64,000 nucleotides of DNA, from positions 94,022 to 158,021 of the IMG/VR virus record IMGVR_UViG_3300032291_003679; one strand, 5' to 3'. The first letter of the stretch is position 1. Every line of letters starts with the position of its first letter. Positions 35,060 through 44,407 of the stretch are shown here, piece by piece. The position numbers and the translations under genes are program-made. A model generated the notes under the pieces. It saw only the letters and a list, made by a program, of their open reading frames with translations. It did not search any database and was not told the origin of the DNA. The DNA comes from a virus.

Positions 35060-36517
35060 ATGCCAGCAGATTTTTCAGAATATGTAGACCTTTCGATATT
35101 CGACAAAGAACCAGGAGATATTTACCGAGACTCTATTGAGCTTGCTCGGTTATCGCTTCCTGACTTCAATTTGCGCGTTGGCACGCCAGAAGATGCGATT
35201 TTTCAGGCCGCAGCATACGTAAGCGCACTTAACATTAATGCAATCAACCGACTGCCAGACAGGCTTATGGCAGGAATAGTGTCAATGTTGGGTTATCAGC
35301 GGCAAGAAGCAATACCAGCCGAAGTAGACGTAGAGATAACTGTTGGCTCCTACGATGGTGGGACAATCCCTGTTGGAACAGTTTTTGTATACGACTCCAT
35401 ATTTGAAGACGAAGTACAGCAGTATGCTTTTCAGTTGACATCATCATTAACTATCCCTGCGACCAACGAAAACACTTTCCCGTCTGAAATAGCTACCATT
35501 ACTGCAATTGAGGCTGGAGTAATGCCCCCCTTGACAGCTGGGATAGAGTTATCAGCAATCTCTTCAGGTACTGACATAATTTCCGTAGTCGTTGCTAGTA
35601 ATGCCAATTTTGCCAACGGTCTTAATGCAGATATGGATAATGAGTACCTATCCAAAGCCACAACATATTTGCGTTCTCTTGCTTCTGCACTAGTTAGGCC
35701 TTCACAGGTCGATGCATATTTGTTAACAAACTATCCTGGCATTATTTCTCGCGCTAAAACGTTTGACTTAACAAACGGCGACTCAGATGGTGGGAATATT
35801 ACAAACAAACGCACAAGCGGTGTTATTAAAACATTCCTAGATTCGACTTTAGCAACAATAGAAACAGAAGCTCCACATCTTTTTGTAGTGGGCGACGTTG
35901 TTGAGTTAGATATTTTTAATTCATCTGTAAGTGCAACGTTCAATGGGGAACATACAGTAACCAATGCCAGCGATACAACTTTTAGTTTCATAAAAGTCGC
36001 TGGAAACTCTGCAAGCACTGTAGTGACTGGTTCGGCATATGCAGGCCAGGACGTATCGGGGTATGTCGCAGTAGTGGCGTATGGGAATAACACCGAGCTT
36101 ACTTCACCTCAAAAAATCGATATTTTAAGTGAGGTTCGCGCAAAGTCGGTTGCTGGACTTACGATTGACATAATCGACCCAACGTTAGTGACGCTTGAAA
36201 TAAATGGCTCCATAACTCTCGACCAACAGTATGAGCAGACAGCGCTACAACAAACAATTGAAGATGCTCTTATTGAGTTCCTTAGTCCGTCAAATTTTTC
36301 TCTTTCTTTTGACAGAATAAGACAAAGCCAAGTGATATCTCTAATTAGCAATATACCTGGCGTTGTTTATGTTGCGTCCCTGTCTCTTTTGCCGACCGGA
36401 AGCGGATGGCTTCCGCAACACGACAACGACCTTCTATTTAGGGACAAAGGCTCCCTGCCTATACTGTCTCTCGACGACATTGACTTCACCTACACATCTA
36501 TAGACGTGGAGGGGTAG
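35060..36517 (+). CDS. Baseplate J-like protein
   Basis: 485 residues, ribosome-binding site AGAGGT. LSIFDKEPGDIYRDSIELAR, then TPEDAIFQAAAYVSALNINA, MLGYQRQEAIPAEVDVEIT, GGTIPVGTVFVYDS fit the gpJ/gp6 wedge family. A Ser/Thr-rich beta insertion (about 250-350) interrupts the family core. Forms the wedge ring with gp25 and gpI-like proteins. Confidence 0.9.
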   Translation: MPADFSEYVDLSIFDKEPGDIYRDSIELARLSLPDFNLRVGTPEDAIFQAAAYVSALNINAINRLPDRLMAGIVSMLGYQRQEAIPAEVDVEITVGSYDGGTIPVGTVFVYDSIFEDEVQQYAFQLTSSLTIPATNENTFPSEIATITAIEAGVMPPLTAGIELSAISSGTDIISVVVASNANFANGLNADMDNEYLSKATTYLRSLASALVRPSQVDAYLLTNYPGIISRAKTFDLTNGDSDGGNITNKRTSGVIKTFLDSTLATIETEAPHLFVVGDVVELDIFNSSVSATFNGEHTVTNASDTTFSFIKVAGNSASTVVTGSAYAGQDVSGYVAVVAYGNNTELTSPQKIDILSEVRAKSVAGLTIDIIDPTLVTLEINGSITLDQQYEQTALQQTIEDALIEFLSPSNFSLSFDRIRQSQVISLISNIPGVVYVASLSLLPTGSGWLPQHDNDLLFRDKGSLPILSLDDIDFTYTSIDVEG

Positions 36518-36518
36518 T

Positions 36519-37730
36519 GTGGCTAGAACTGTAAACTTACTATCCGACGGCAATGCGCTTCTCAGGTTTTCTTCATCTGATGGTGCAAACATAGGTATTT
36601 CATCTGTCTCCTACGATTGGGAGGCTGATAACGCGACACTTTTCATTTCTGGAAATGATTTTATTGTCAATACTAGGTATGTTCTTGTCGCGGCCCCAAA
36701 CGATAGCGACGACATCGTAATCCGCCTTCCGGCAATGCCGCTAAATATTGCAGACAATGGTCGGGTCCTTTCTGCAAACATGAGATTAAAAGTAAATTCA
36801 CCTGTTATTGTCGACGCTCTTTTATATATTGATTCAGCATCAGCATCATATTCTGCGGTCTCGCAGTCTTATACGAGCGGCTTGTATAGCGCTGTCCATA
36901 CAAACCAAGTGTCGGTTCCGGACGACAGCAACGTTCATACTGCGACAATTGAAATAACTGTTTCTGGACACTCAACAAATCCAGTTCACATGACAATGCC
37001 GCACATTATTCACGATATGGCAATTTTTGAAAACCCGTTTGTTCGACGTTCTAGAACATTTTTGCCAGATTTTTATTTCGAAATAGATTCTGCTCAGACT
37101 CAACCATCGTACCCATTTTTCAGGCTAGTTGATATTCTCACATCTGCCGCTGGGGAGACGGTGCTTGAGCACGACAGGATGTATGGTGTTGAAGTTGGGC
37201 AAGTACAGCTTCCGGAACAAACTGCAGAATATTGGGCAAGAAGCACATTGGTATCACCACGTTCAGTCCGCGATAACTATATTCCATGGCTTGCGCAGTT
37301 TACCGGTGGACCATTGCGTCAAAATATACAAAAACCAGATGGCTCATTGTTTTTCACAAACGAGGGAACAAGACGCGACTTTGTAGAGTGGCAATTAACT
37401 GGCGGTTACTACGGTCGTTCTGCTGGCTCAAGAGAAGCAATGACTGAGGCTGCAAAGCAATTGCTTCTTTACACAAAAGATGGTTCGCAAAGTACTTTTT
37501 CGGTAGCAGTAACCCCTCGCTACTTGGGTGACCCGTTTGCCGTGCGCGTCCAAACTCTCACAAACGAGACCCCAGACGCAGGCGACGGGGAAGAAAGCAA
37601 CCTTGTAAAGCAGTCTGTTTCTTGGGCTAAACCTATGGGGTATACAGTTGTTCATCAAACTGTTGACGAATTCTTTTTCTCGTTTGACGACCCCACCTTG
37701 GGTCTTCTGGATTCCATGAGGTTTGGATAA
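36519..37730 (+). CDS. Tail protein I-like baseplate protein
   Basis: 403 residues from GTG 36519, one base after the gpJ stop. N-terminal half is beta-rich and unfamiliar; the C-terminal half has VRDNYIPWLAQFTGGPLRQN, EWQLTGGYYGRSAGSREAM and AKPMGYTVVHQT, as in gpI-like proteins that attach fibres to wedges. Longer than P2 gpI (about 180), so a fibre-docking domain has been added at the N-terminus. Confidence 0.75.
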   Translation: MARTVNLLSDGNALLRFSSSDGANIGISSVSYDWEADNATLFISGNDFIVNTRYVLVAAPNDSDDIVIRLPAMPLNIADNGRVLSANMRLKVNSPVIVDALLYIDSASASYSAVSQSYTSGLYSAVHTNQVSVPDDSNVHTATIEITVSGHSTNPVHMTMPHIIHDMAIFENPFVRRSRTFLPDFYFEIDSAQTQPSYPFFRLVDILTSAAGETVLEHDRMYGVEVGQVQLPEQTAEYWARSTLVSPRSVRDNYIPWLAQFTGGPLRQNIQKPDGSLFFTNEGTRRDFVEWQLTGGYYGRSAGSREAMTEAAKQLLLYTKDGSQSTFSVAVTPRYLGDPFAVRVQTLTNETPDAGDGEESNLVKQSVSWAKPMGYTVVHQTVDEFFFSFDDPTLGLLDSMRFG

Positions 37731-37769
37731 AATGATAAAATCAACTATTAACAATTCAGGAGAAATATA

Positions 37770-38789
37770 ATGGCTGGCTCAGGAGTAAGACTGTTCGTCT
37801 CTGGCGAAATCGCGTATGCCGCTGACGTAAACACATATCTAATGGACCAGGTGATTAGCCGTTTCCCAAACGCGGCAGCTAGAAACGCTGCATTTGGTAA
37901 CGGCATCCCTGTATCGCAACCGGGTGGTGACGGTAAACCTCAGATTTCAGAAGGTCGTTTTTGTTACTTAGACGACATTAATGAAGTTCAATTTTACGAC
38001 GGTGCTACATGGCAGTCTGCATCGCAGTTCACTGTTGGTGACGGGACAATCACAGAAGCAAAACTTGCAGCTAACTCGGTCACATCTGACAAGATTGCTC
38101 CAGGAACAATTATTGCTTCAGACGTTGGTAATAACACGATTACAGAAGCCAAGCTGACTACTTCGGTAGCCGGAAATGGTCTTTCTGGAGGAAACGGAAC
38201 CGCGCTTGCCGTAAATGTTGACAACTCAACCGTGGAGCTGAATTCCGATGCTCTCCGAGTAAAAGACCTTGGAATAACCACTGGAAAACTTGACGACGGT
38301 GCTGTTACGTCTGCAAAACTTGACACAAATATTTCTATCGACGGAGAGGTATCTGTTGGTACGGACCTAACCGTAACTGGAACATCTTTCATAGCTGAAA
38401 TAATTGAAAAAGTGCATTCTGTTGGGGCGGTGTCCGGAACAGAAAATATAGATATTTTGACGGCGGGAATTCACTTTTTTGACGTTTCTAGCACTTCTTC
38501 ATTTGTTTTGAATTTTACTGGAGACGGTACAGCCAACTCTTTTCATAACATGACTTCAGTTGGTCAGTCTATTACTGGAGTAATTCTTGTAACTTCTGGC
38601 TCAACAACATGTAGGCCAACTTCGATACAAATTGACGGCAATACGATTACTGGCGTCAAGTGGTTTGGTGGTGTTTCCTTCCCTGACGGAAGCGGTGGAG
38701 GCGCGGTCGATTCGTACACGATTACAATCATAAAGACTGCAGCAACTCCAACTTACGTTGTGTTAGCAAGTCAATCAAAGTTCTCATAA
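37770..38789 (+). CDS. Tail fibre protein
   Basis: 339 residues, ribosome-binding site AGGAG. N-terminal IAYAADVNTYLMDQVISRFPN and FGNGIPV is a common attachment module in phage fibres. The middle repeats short segments (GDGTITEAKLAANSVTSDKI, NTITEAKLT, GITTGKLDDGAVTSAKL) as in beta-helical shafts. The C-terminal 130 residues form a beta-rich tip (HFFDVSSTSSFVLNFTGDG). Confidence 0.8.
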   Translation: MAGSGVRLFVSGEIAYAADVNTYLMDQVISRFPNAAARNAAFGNGIPVSQPGGDGKPQISEGRFCYLDDINEVQFYDGATWQSASQFTVGDGTITEAKLAANSVTSDKIAPGTIIASDVGNNTITEAKLTTSVAGNGLSGGNGTALAVNVDNSTVELNSDALRVKDLGITTGKLDDGAVTSAKLDTNISIDGEVSVGTDLTVTGTSFIAEIIEKVHSVGAVSGTENIDILTAGIHFFDVSSTSSFVLNFTGDGTANSFHNMTSVGQSITGVILVTSGSTTCRPTSIQIDGNTITGVKWFGGVSFPDGSGGGAVDSYTITIIKTAATPTYVVLASQSKFS

Positions 38790-38798
38790 GGAGAATCA

Positions 38799-40550
38799 AT
38801 GCCTTTTCTTGGTGGACGCGCTTCGGCTTCTAGAGGATTTTTTGGTGGTGGCTCAACGCCAACCCCTCCAACAAGCCTGTCTTCAATCGAAGGTAATCAG
38901 CAGCTGACGATATCGTTCACTGCTCCATCTTTTAATGGTGGATTGACGATTGGAAACTACGAATACGCACTTTCGACCAACAGTGGTTCATCGTACGGCG
39001 CATGGACCGCTCTTTCCCCGGTAGATACTTCTTCACCGATTGTAATAAGTGGACTAACCAACGGACAGGCATATCACGTAAAGCTCAGGGCAATAAATGC
39101 TCTTGGCGGAGGTCAGGAATCAGACCCACTATCAACGAACACAACTCCATTTACGGTACCGAGCGCGCCTGTTATTTCGGTAGCTAGACAAGCCTCGCAA
39201 ACGCTACGCATAACTCTCGCTACTGCAGCCCCAGGAAACGGCAGAACCGTAACGGGTTATGAATACAGAATAAAAAGCAGTGGTTCATACGGTTCATACA
39301 TAGCACTATCTGGTACGACCGGCCCATGGGACATTGGAAGCTTGTCTAACGGAACTTCATATACGGTTCAAGTTAGAGGTGTAAATGTCGGGGGAAGTGG
39401 ACTGGGCTCTAATGAACCATCTGCAATACCATTTACGGTGCCAGACCAGGTTGGTACTCCAACATCCTCTTCAGGGGATAGAAGATTCACAATCACATGG
39501 AGTGCTCCAGGAAATGGTGGAAACGGAATCAGTGCCTATAGAGCTCAGTATTCAACAAACGGTGGGGCTAGCTGGACAGGTGATGCAACTCCGACAACAA
39601 CTCCAACAAGCCACACTTTCACTGTAGAAAACGGAAGCTCCTACATAGGTAGAGTGCAGGCAATTAACGCTGCTGGAAACGGAGCGTACTCGGCTGCTTC
39701 ATCTGCCAGTACGCCAACATTTGCTGCGCCGGGTGTGTCAGCAGAAAATCTTTCTGGATACGGAGTTAAGGAGCCAAGAAGCAATTCATCATGGTACAAA
39801 GGTCCATTTAGGGTCTACTTCTCTCCAACGGCATGCGAAAACTACAGAGACACATATGTAACTATTACTGACGCATACGGTCAAAGCAACACAGAAGGTC
39901 CATATACTTCTTCTGCCGCAAATCAGTACGTTGACTTTTCTACTGTAGATACGTATTATGGCTCAGCAGACATAGGCTTAAGTCAGTATTACACGGTGAC
40001 GGTAACTACGTACAATACTGCCAACCACGGAGTTTCAGCTTCAATAGGCCACACAACACGGTCGGCAAATACAGTCTCCTTCGACGACTCTGATACTTGG
40101 GAAACAGGTCCAATTCTCGTAACTGGCGGCAGCATGGCTCGTGAATATTATGACTGGTATGCCACTATAGATGAAAGCGTTAGGACTGCAGATGTTTACG
40201 CACGGGCTAGTCAAGCAAGCCCAACAATTAACACAGTAAGCACTAACAGAAACCCGAGCTTGTGGCTGTCGTCAGCAACTTCATCTACTGGAAGCGGTGG
40301 AGACACCGTGTCCCTGTATAGCCTTACCAATCTTCGTGCAAGTGCTAATAACGTGTGGAGGACTCAAGAATGGAACCATACTAATCTAAACACTGGCTTT
40401 AATACAACAGGAACCGGCGGCTCAAGTAATTATGCCCAGAGATACTCAATAGCGGGTGACGGCGACACCGCTGGAACATGGCCAGCAGGTCAACAAATAA
40501 ACACTTACTTGAAAGTAAACTACGTAATACGCATGTATTACTATATATGA
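38799..40550 (+). CDS. Fibronectin type III repeat tail protein
   Basis: 583 residues, ribosome-binding site AGGAG. At least three fibronectin type III domains between about 25 and 310: LTNGQAYHVKLRAINALGGG, LSNGTSYTVQVRGVNVGGSG and ENGSSYIGRVQAINAAGNG are the conserved FG-region strands. The C-terminal half (310-583) is Ser/Thr/Tyr-rich and unrecognised, likely a binding tip. FN3 domains in phage tails usually give weak cell-surface adhesion. It follows the fibre gene by 9 bp. Confidence 0.85.
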   Translation: MPFLGGRASASRGFFGGGSTPTPPTSLSSIEGNQQLTISFTAPSFNGGLTIGNYEYALSTNSGSSYGAWTALSPVDTSSPIVISGLTNGQAYHVKLRAINALGGGQESDPLSTNTTPFTVPSAPVISVARQASQTLRITLATAAPGNGRTVTGYEYRIKSSGSYGSYIALSGTTGPWDIGSLSNGTSYTVQVRGVNVGGSGLGSNEPSAIPFTVPDQVGTPTSSSGDRRFTITWSAPGNGGNGISAYRAQYSTNGGASWTGDATPTTTPTSHTFTVENGSSYIGRVQAINAAGNGAYSAASSASTPTFAAPGVSAENLSGYGVKEPRSNSSWYKGPFRVYFSPTACENYRDTYVTITDAYGQSNTEGPYTSSAANQYVDFSTVDTYYGSADIGLSQYYTVTVTTYNTANHGVSASIGHTTRSANTVSFDDSDTWETGPILVTGGSMAREYYDWYATIDESVRTADVYARASQASPTINTVSTNRNPSLWLSSATSSTGSGGDTVSLYSLTNLRASANNVWRTQEWNHTNLNTGFNTTGTGGSSNYAQRYSIAGDGDTAGTWPAGQQINTYLKVNYVIRMYYYI

Positions 40551-40563
40551 TAGGTTTCGTAAA

Positions 40564-40884
40564 ATGATGAAAAAACAACACTATACAACAGTACCTGTAA
40601 AGATATCTGACCCAGACGCTTTCGTGGACTCAGAATTTTCTTTCGTTGCCGTTCGTGATGGAATTTCCATTGCAAATATTTTCAAATTCGGAGATGTAGT
40701 AGGTGATTCTCGGCCTGTAAACATACCTGATTATGAAACTTTCGTATCTTTATTTGCTGGTGATGTTCAGTTCGTGAACCATTCACCCGTTCCGGCTGGC
40801 ACCGAATGGAATGGTGAGTCATTTGTTCTGCCAGATTATGAAGGATTTGAACTTTTGGGCACAATTGAGAATGAACCTCAATGA
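40564..40884 (+). CDS. Hypothetical protein, tail region
   Basis: 106 residues. Contains TVPVKISDPDAFVDSEFSFV and NIPDYETFVSLFAG, VLPDYEGFELLGTI. No family recognised. Its stop overlaps the next ATG, and it follows the FN3 tail gene, so a fibre accessory role is possible. Confidence 0.6.
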   Translation: MMKKQHYTTVPVKISDPDAFVDSEFSFVAVRDGISIANIFKFGDVVGDSRPVNIPDYETFVSLFAGDVQFVNHSPVPAGTEWNGESFVLPDYEGFELLGTIENEPQ

Positions 40885-41117
40885 GAAGTGAATTTGGTAA
40901 AAATCGCAAAGCTAGCCCTTTGGACTTTTTCCGCAAATCTACAGAATATGCAGAAAAATCAGTCGAGGATGCAAGATACAAAATATGCACAGAATGCCCT
41001 AGCTTCGTAGCAATATCTCGCCAGTGCGCAAAGTGTGGTTGCTTTATGCATTTAAAAACAAAACTTGCCCACGCTGAATGCCCAATTGGCAAGTGGGGCC
41101 CGGTTCTAACAGATTAA
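40881..41117 (+). CDS. Small zinc-ribbon protein
   Basis: 78 residues with two CxxC pairs, ICTECPSF (about 36-43) and CAKCGCFM (about 49-56), a following AECPIGKW, typical of a small zinc-binding protein family common in aquatic phages. Role unknown. Its ATG overlaps the upstream stop (ATGA), and its TAA interlocks with the stop of the convergent gene within TTAA 41114-41117. Confidence 0.75.
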   Translation: MRSEFGKNRKASPLDFFRKSTEYAEKSVEDARYKICTECPSFVAISRQCAKCGCFMHLKTKLAHAECPIGKWGPVLTD

Positions 41118-42175
41118 CTGTTTAGTTCGTACCAACCTTTTCCCCACAGGCTTTGCAAGCGGGTAAAGTATTTTTCATACATCAGGCCAACAGCGTCTAA
41201 ACCGTATCTGTCTTTTGCATACTTGCTAATTGAAGCCCTATCAAGAGACTTCACATCTTCTGCTGCATTGACAAACTCTTGAAGAGTGTGGCACCTAAAC
41301 CCGGTAACACCATCAATGACAGTTTCCGTAAAAGCTCCCCAGTCTGTAGAGATAACTGGAGAACCACAGGCCATGGCTTCTACAGCAACGGTTCCAAAAG
41401 GCTCAACATAGATAGTTGGAGTGAATGTCGCTATTGCCCCACCCATTAGTTTCGCGCGCTGTTCGGTTCCAACAACACCAACGTACTCTCCGTATTCAGG
41501 TGGAACGCCTTGACCGGCAATTACCAACCGCTTGCCTAGATGTTTGCAAACATCGACGGCAATTTGGTAACCCTTGCGCTCAATTAGGCGTCCAATGTAA
41601 AGATAGTAGTCGTCTGGTTCTTCTTGCAGCGGGAAGTTTTCAACCTCTATATAGCTCGGAATTACCGTGTCGTAGAACTTTCCGTCGAGAGCGTGAGGGT
41701 CAGTTACTTTTGAGCCATAGCAGGAGTGCATCCAAGCGTATGATTCAAAAACCTTGTATGGAGCAAATGAGCCACCGTAGCCAATTCCAAACTCTACGCT
41801 TAGTTCCTCGGGAAAAGCATCAGCGATGGGCTTAGAGGCGTAACCAGCAATAAGACAAATAAAGTCTTTATGTTCTAAGCGGTTTCTAATTCCGTAAATC
41901 ACATTGGCGTTGAAATTTTTCCAGTGAGGAAGATTCCAGTCGAAAGATGCAGCAGAATAGTGATTGTCTCCTACAGCCTTTAAACGCTGTTCTTCGCTAA
42001 TACATACAATGTGGTCATCGCACGGCGCTTCATTGAACTCGCCACCGTAGAGAAATACGGTATGCCCGAGGTTCTTCATCATGATGCAGAACTTACGAAC
42101 CTTTTCCGTGTAGGCGCAAGCCGTAAAATCTTCAGTTGTGTTTGTGTGAGGCAGGCTTACGACATGAAATCTCAT
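41114..42175 (-). CDS. Family 4-like glycosyltransferase
   Basis: 353 residues, GT-B fold. YLYIGRLIERKGYQIAVDVC (the start of the C-terminal donor-binding half), KRLVIAGQG, and EPFGTVAVEAMACGSPVIST, the E-x7-E motif of GT4 enzymes. Transfers a sugar from a nucleotide donor to an unknown acceptor. Last gene of the minus-strand modification block; its ATG lies directly before the stop of the upstream gene's frame. Confidence 0.88.
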   Translation of the reverse strand: MRFHVVSLPHTNTTEDFTACAYTEKVRKFCIMMKNLGHTVFLYGGEFNEAPCDDHIVCISEEQRLKAVGDNHYSAASFDWNLPHWKNFNANVIYGIRNRLEHKDFICLIAGYASKPIADAFPEELSVEFGIGYGGSFAPYKVFESYAWMHSCYGSKVTDPHALDGKFYDTVIPSYIEVENFPLQEEPDDYYLYIGRLIERKGYQIAVDVCKHLGKRLVIAGQGVPPEYGEYVGVVGTEQRAKLMGGAIATFTPTIYVEPFGTVAVEAMACGSPVISTDWGAFTETVIDGVTGFRCHTLQEFVNAAEDVKSLDRASISKYAKDRYGLDAVGLMYEKYFTRLQSLWGKGWYELNS

Positions 42176-42463
42176 TTAAAACCACCAGAAATGTTTAAGA
42201 ATTGAAAGACTGGCCAGAACTACCCACGCCACGTTGAAAAGAATGATTGTTGGCAGCGTCTTACGAGTCGAGGTCCAGATTAGAGCAACGCTTGAAATAA
42301 TTGCGAAAATATATAGCCACCAGAACTGTTTTCCTAAAAGAAGACCAGGAAAGATGATTGCAATCTTTGTGGAAAAACCCCATGCTTCTACCGTGTTGAC
42401 GCTATTCCAATACTTGCGACTAGACATAGTTTTGATTGCATCGATGATTTTTCTAAAAAACAT
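42176..42463 (-). CDS. Small membrane protein
   Basis: 95 residues from ATG 42463, preferred over a start at 42508 because AGGAG stands just before it. Three hydrophobic segments in the last 70 residues (IAIIFPGLLL; FWWLYIFAIISSVALIW; TIILFNVAWVVLASLSIL). No family recognised. Lies between a glycosyltransferase and an oxygenase. Confidence 0.6.
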   Translation of the reverse strand: MFFRKIIDAIKTMSSRKYWNSVNTVEAWGFSTKIAIIFPGLLLGKQFWWLYIFAIISSVALIWTSTRKTLPTIILFNVAWVVLASLSILKHFWWF

Positions 42464-42470
42464 TTTTCTC

Positions 42471-43007
42471 CTAAATGTAAGACATGTAGTCACGGCCTTT
42501 TTCCGCAAAAAAAAGCTGAATGCTATAACGTCTGACGGGCGCTGCCGCAGAAATCATAGATACATGATGTGGGATTTGACCCTTGGCAACCACCGCAGTA
42601 TTGAACTCTGGAATATGGCCCTTCAGGTTTCCGTCTTCTAGATACATAAATAGACCACCCCAGTTTTTATCCCAAAACTCATTAAGATAAATAGAGACAT
42701 TGATTGGGGTGTAGTCTTCGTGCCAGCCGATTTGAGAATGGATAGGCATTGAAAAAAACATCGGGAACGGAATGTACAGATTCATAGTCTCTACTTCCGG
42801 AATAAATAAACCTATTTCCCGTCTGAGTTTTTCCTCAAACTGGGAAAGACTTGCCATCATTATCGAAGCAGAGCCAGCAACAATATCCTGATTCCACATC
42901 GTATTTTCTCTCCAGATATAATCATCTGCATTTTGTACGATGTATTCATGCATTTCGTTCATTAACTCAAAAGACAAAACGTTCTGGTGTTTTTCAACTG
43001 TTCCCAT
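42471..43007 (-). CDS. 2OG-Fe(II) oxygenase family protein
   Basis: 178 residues from ATG 43007 (GGAG five bases upstream; a TTG three bases earlier is too close). Double-stranded beta-helix oxygenase pattern: QIGWHEDYTPINVSIYLN (His-x-Asp iron ligands), WGGLFMYLEDG, and GQIPHHVSMIS with the second His, then VRRYSIQLFF with the 2-oxoglutarate Arg. Substrate unknown. One of three such enzymes in the block; overlaps the upstream gene by 14 bp. Confidence 0.8.
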   Translation of the reverse strand: MGTVEKHQNVLSFELMNEMHEYIVQNADDYIWRENTMWNQDIVAGSASIMMASLSQFEEKLRREIGLFIPEVETMNLYIPFPMFFSMPIHSQIGWHEDYTPINVSIYLNEFWDKNWGGLFMYLEDGNLKGHIPEFNTAVVAKGQIPHHVSMISAAAPVRRYSIQLFFAEKGRDYMSYI

Positions 43008-43677
43008 CAATGCTCCATATGTGTGGCTTTACGTGGCTCAAACGAATTGTAGTGTCAAAATGACACTCAATGCCAGCGCGTCTGGCTCTCATGAATAGTG
43101 CAGAATCTTCACTCGTATTGACTTCCGTTTTTTTTGTAATAGGGTTTATTTCTGTAGTATTAGCAAAATATGGAAATTCTATTTCCCCAAAGACGCCTCT
43201 TTTCATACAGCAAAAACCAAGACCGCTTGAATAAATTTTTACGTATTCTGGCAAAGAAGCAAGTTCATCGACATAAAAATGCTGAGGAACGGGGTCGTCC
43301 CAGTTGAGCGCATCATGACAAGTTTCTGTGGCGTCAGCGGCAAATTGTTTCATAACGCTTAAACGTCCATCAGGGCTAATCATGTAGGCACCAACAGTAA
43401 TTTGATGCGGTGAATTAATAATTTTACAAAAGTCTTCAACGGTCCAAAATATGTCGCTGTCTATCCACAAAAGCCTGTCGTGAGGTTCGCGTGACATTCG
43501 AAGACCCTCTACCATTAATTCTCTAAGTTGACCAACATGGGAACCAGAGTGATGACAGAGACCAACACTAATATTTGCACGAGCAGCGTACGCCATTGTT
43601 CGATGCAAGCTAACCACATACTGGGGAGTGAATGACTGCGCTGGCGTCATAATGATGACACGCTTAACATTACTCAT
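42994..43677 (-). CDS. GT-A glycosyltransferase-like protein
   Basis: 227 residues. VIIMTPAQSFTPQYVVSLHR opens a Rossmann-like GT-A fold, LLWIDSDIFWTVEDF has the DxD metal/nucleotide motif (about 71-73), and GLGFCCMKRGVFGEIEFPYF fits the acceptor side. Likely transfers a sugar; acceptor unknown. Part of the oxygenase/glycosyltransferase block. Confidence 0.75.
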   Translation of the reverse strand: MSNVKRVIIMTPAQSFTPQYVVSLHRTMAYAARANISVGLCHHSGSHVGQLRELMVEGLRMSREPHDRLLWIDSDIFWTVEDFCKIINSPHQITVGAYMISPDGRLSVMKQFAADATETCHDALNWDDPVPQHFYVDELASLPEYVKIYSSGLGFCCMKRGVFGEIEFPYFANTTEINPITKKTEVNTSEDSALFMRARRAGIECHFDTTIRLSHVKPHIWSIDGNS

Positions 43678-43687
43678 CGCCAGAAAC

Positions 43688-44407
43688 TTAAGCCTCGGGG
43701 GTTACAAATGAAGAGTCATCAAAAACGTTAACAACGGGCGTTTTAATGTTTTCATTTTGAATTGGAGTAAGCGAGCAGTTTATAAACTGACTAATAATCC
43801 ATTTATCGTTTGATAATGGAACCATTCCTTGATGTGGATATAGCCATGTCGTTGGAAAAATAACCACTTTGCCAATCTCTGCCTCGGTAATGAGGCCATG
43901 TTCTGGGAACGACGTCCCACCACCTTCTTTTACCGTATTGAGATAAACAATTACGGCAAGAATGCGCGCGGTGTTGGTGCCATCATCGATTGGGAACCAA
44001 GGCTGCGCATCGCAGTGTCTTCTGTAGAAGCCAACATTTCTTTCGTACCGTTGAATCCTAAAACCTGTGCAGTGAAGTCCGGGTGCGGACCACAGGTCCT
44101 GGTAATGCTCAATATAGTCAGCTACACAACTCCATACATCGTTATTGAATTCTTCACAGATGCTTGAGTAAATTCTGAAGTATTTAAGGTCTGGGGTGTA
44201 CTGCTCTGCATTCATAAACGAAGTATCCATGCAGTTTTTCATTAATGGGTTATACCCACCAATAGTTGGACCAAGTTCAAAAAGAGTGTTGAAATCCTCT
44301 GTTAAACACGAAACCAACTGAGCACATTTGTCTGCGTCCAAAGCATTCTTGTATTCAGCAATAGCAATGTCTTTGCCGAGCGGAAATGATGCATTTATCT
44401 GTCCCAT
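43688..44407 (-). CDS. Prolyl 4-hydroxylase-like 2OG-Fe(II) oxygenase
   Basis: 239 residues. GFYRRHCDAQPWFPIDDG (His-x-Asp), ILAVIVYLNTVKEGGGTSFPEHG (typical P4H/PHD strand with the conserved GGxTxF-like element), KVVIFPTTWLYPHQGM (second His) and the following Lys/Trp region match the collagen-type P4H branch. It may hydroxylate proline or another residue. Collagen-like fibres lie 3.5 kb away on the same strand. Confidence 0.83.
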   Translation of the reverse strand: MGQINASFPLGKDIAIAEYKNALDADKCAQLVSCLTEDFNTLFELGPTIGGYNPLMKNCMDTSFMNAEQYTPDLKYFRIYSSICEEFNNDVWSCVADYIEHYQDLWSAPGLHCTGFRIQRYERNVGFYRRHCDAQPWFPIDDGTNTARILAVIVYLNTVKEGGGTSFPEHGLITEAEIGKVVIFPTTWLYPHQGMVPLSNDKWIISQFINCSLTPIQNENIKTPVVNVFDDSSFVTPEA

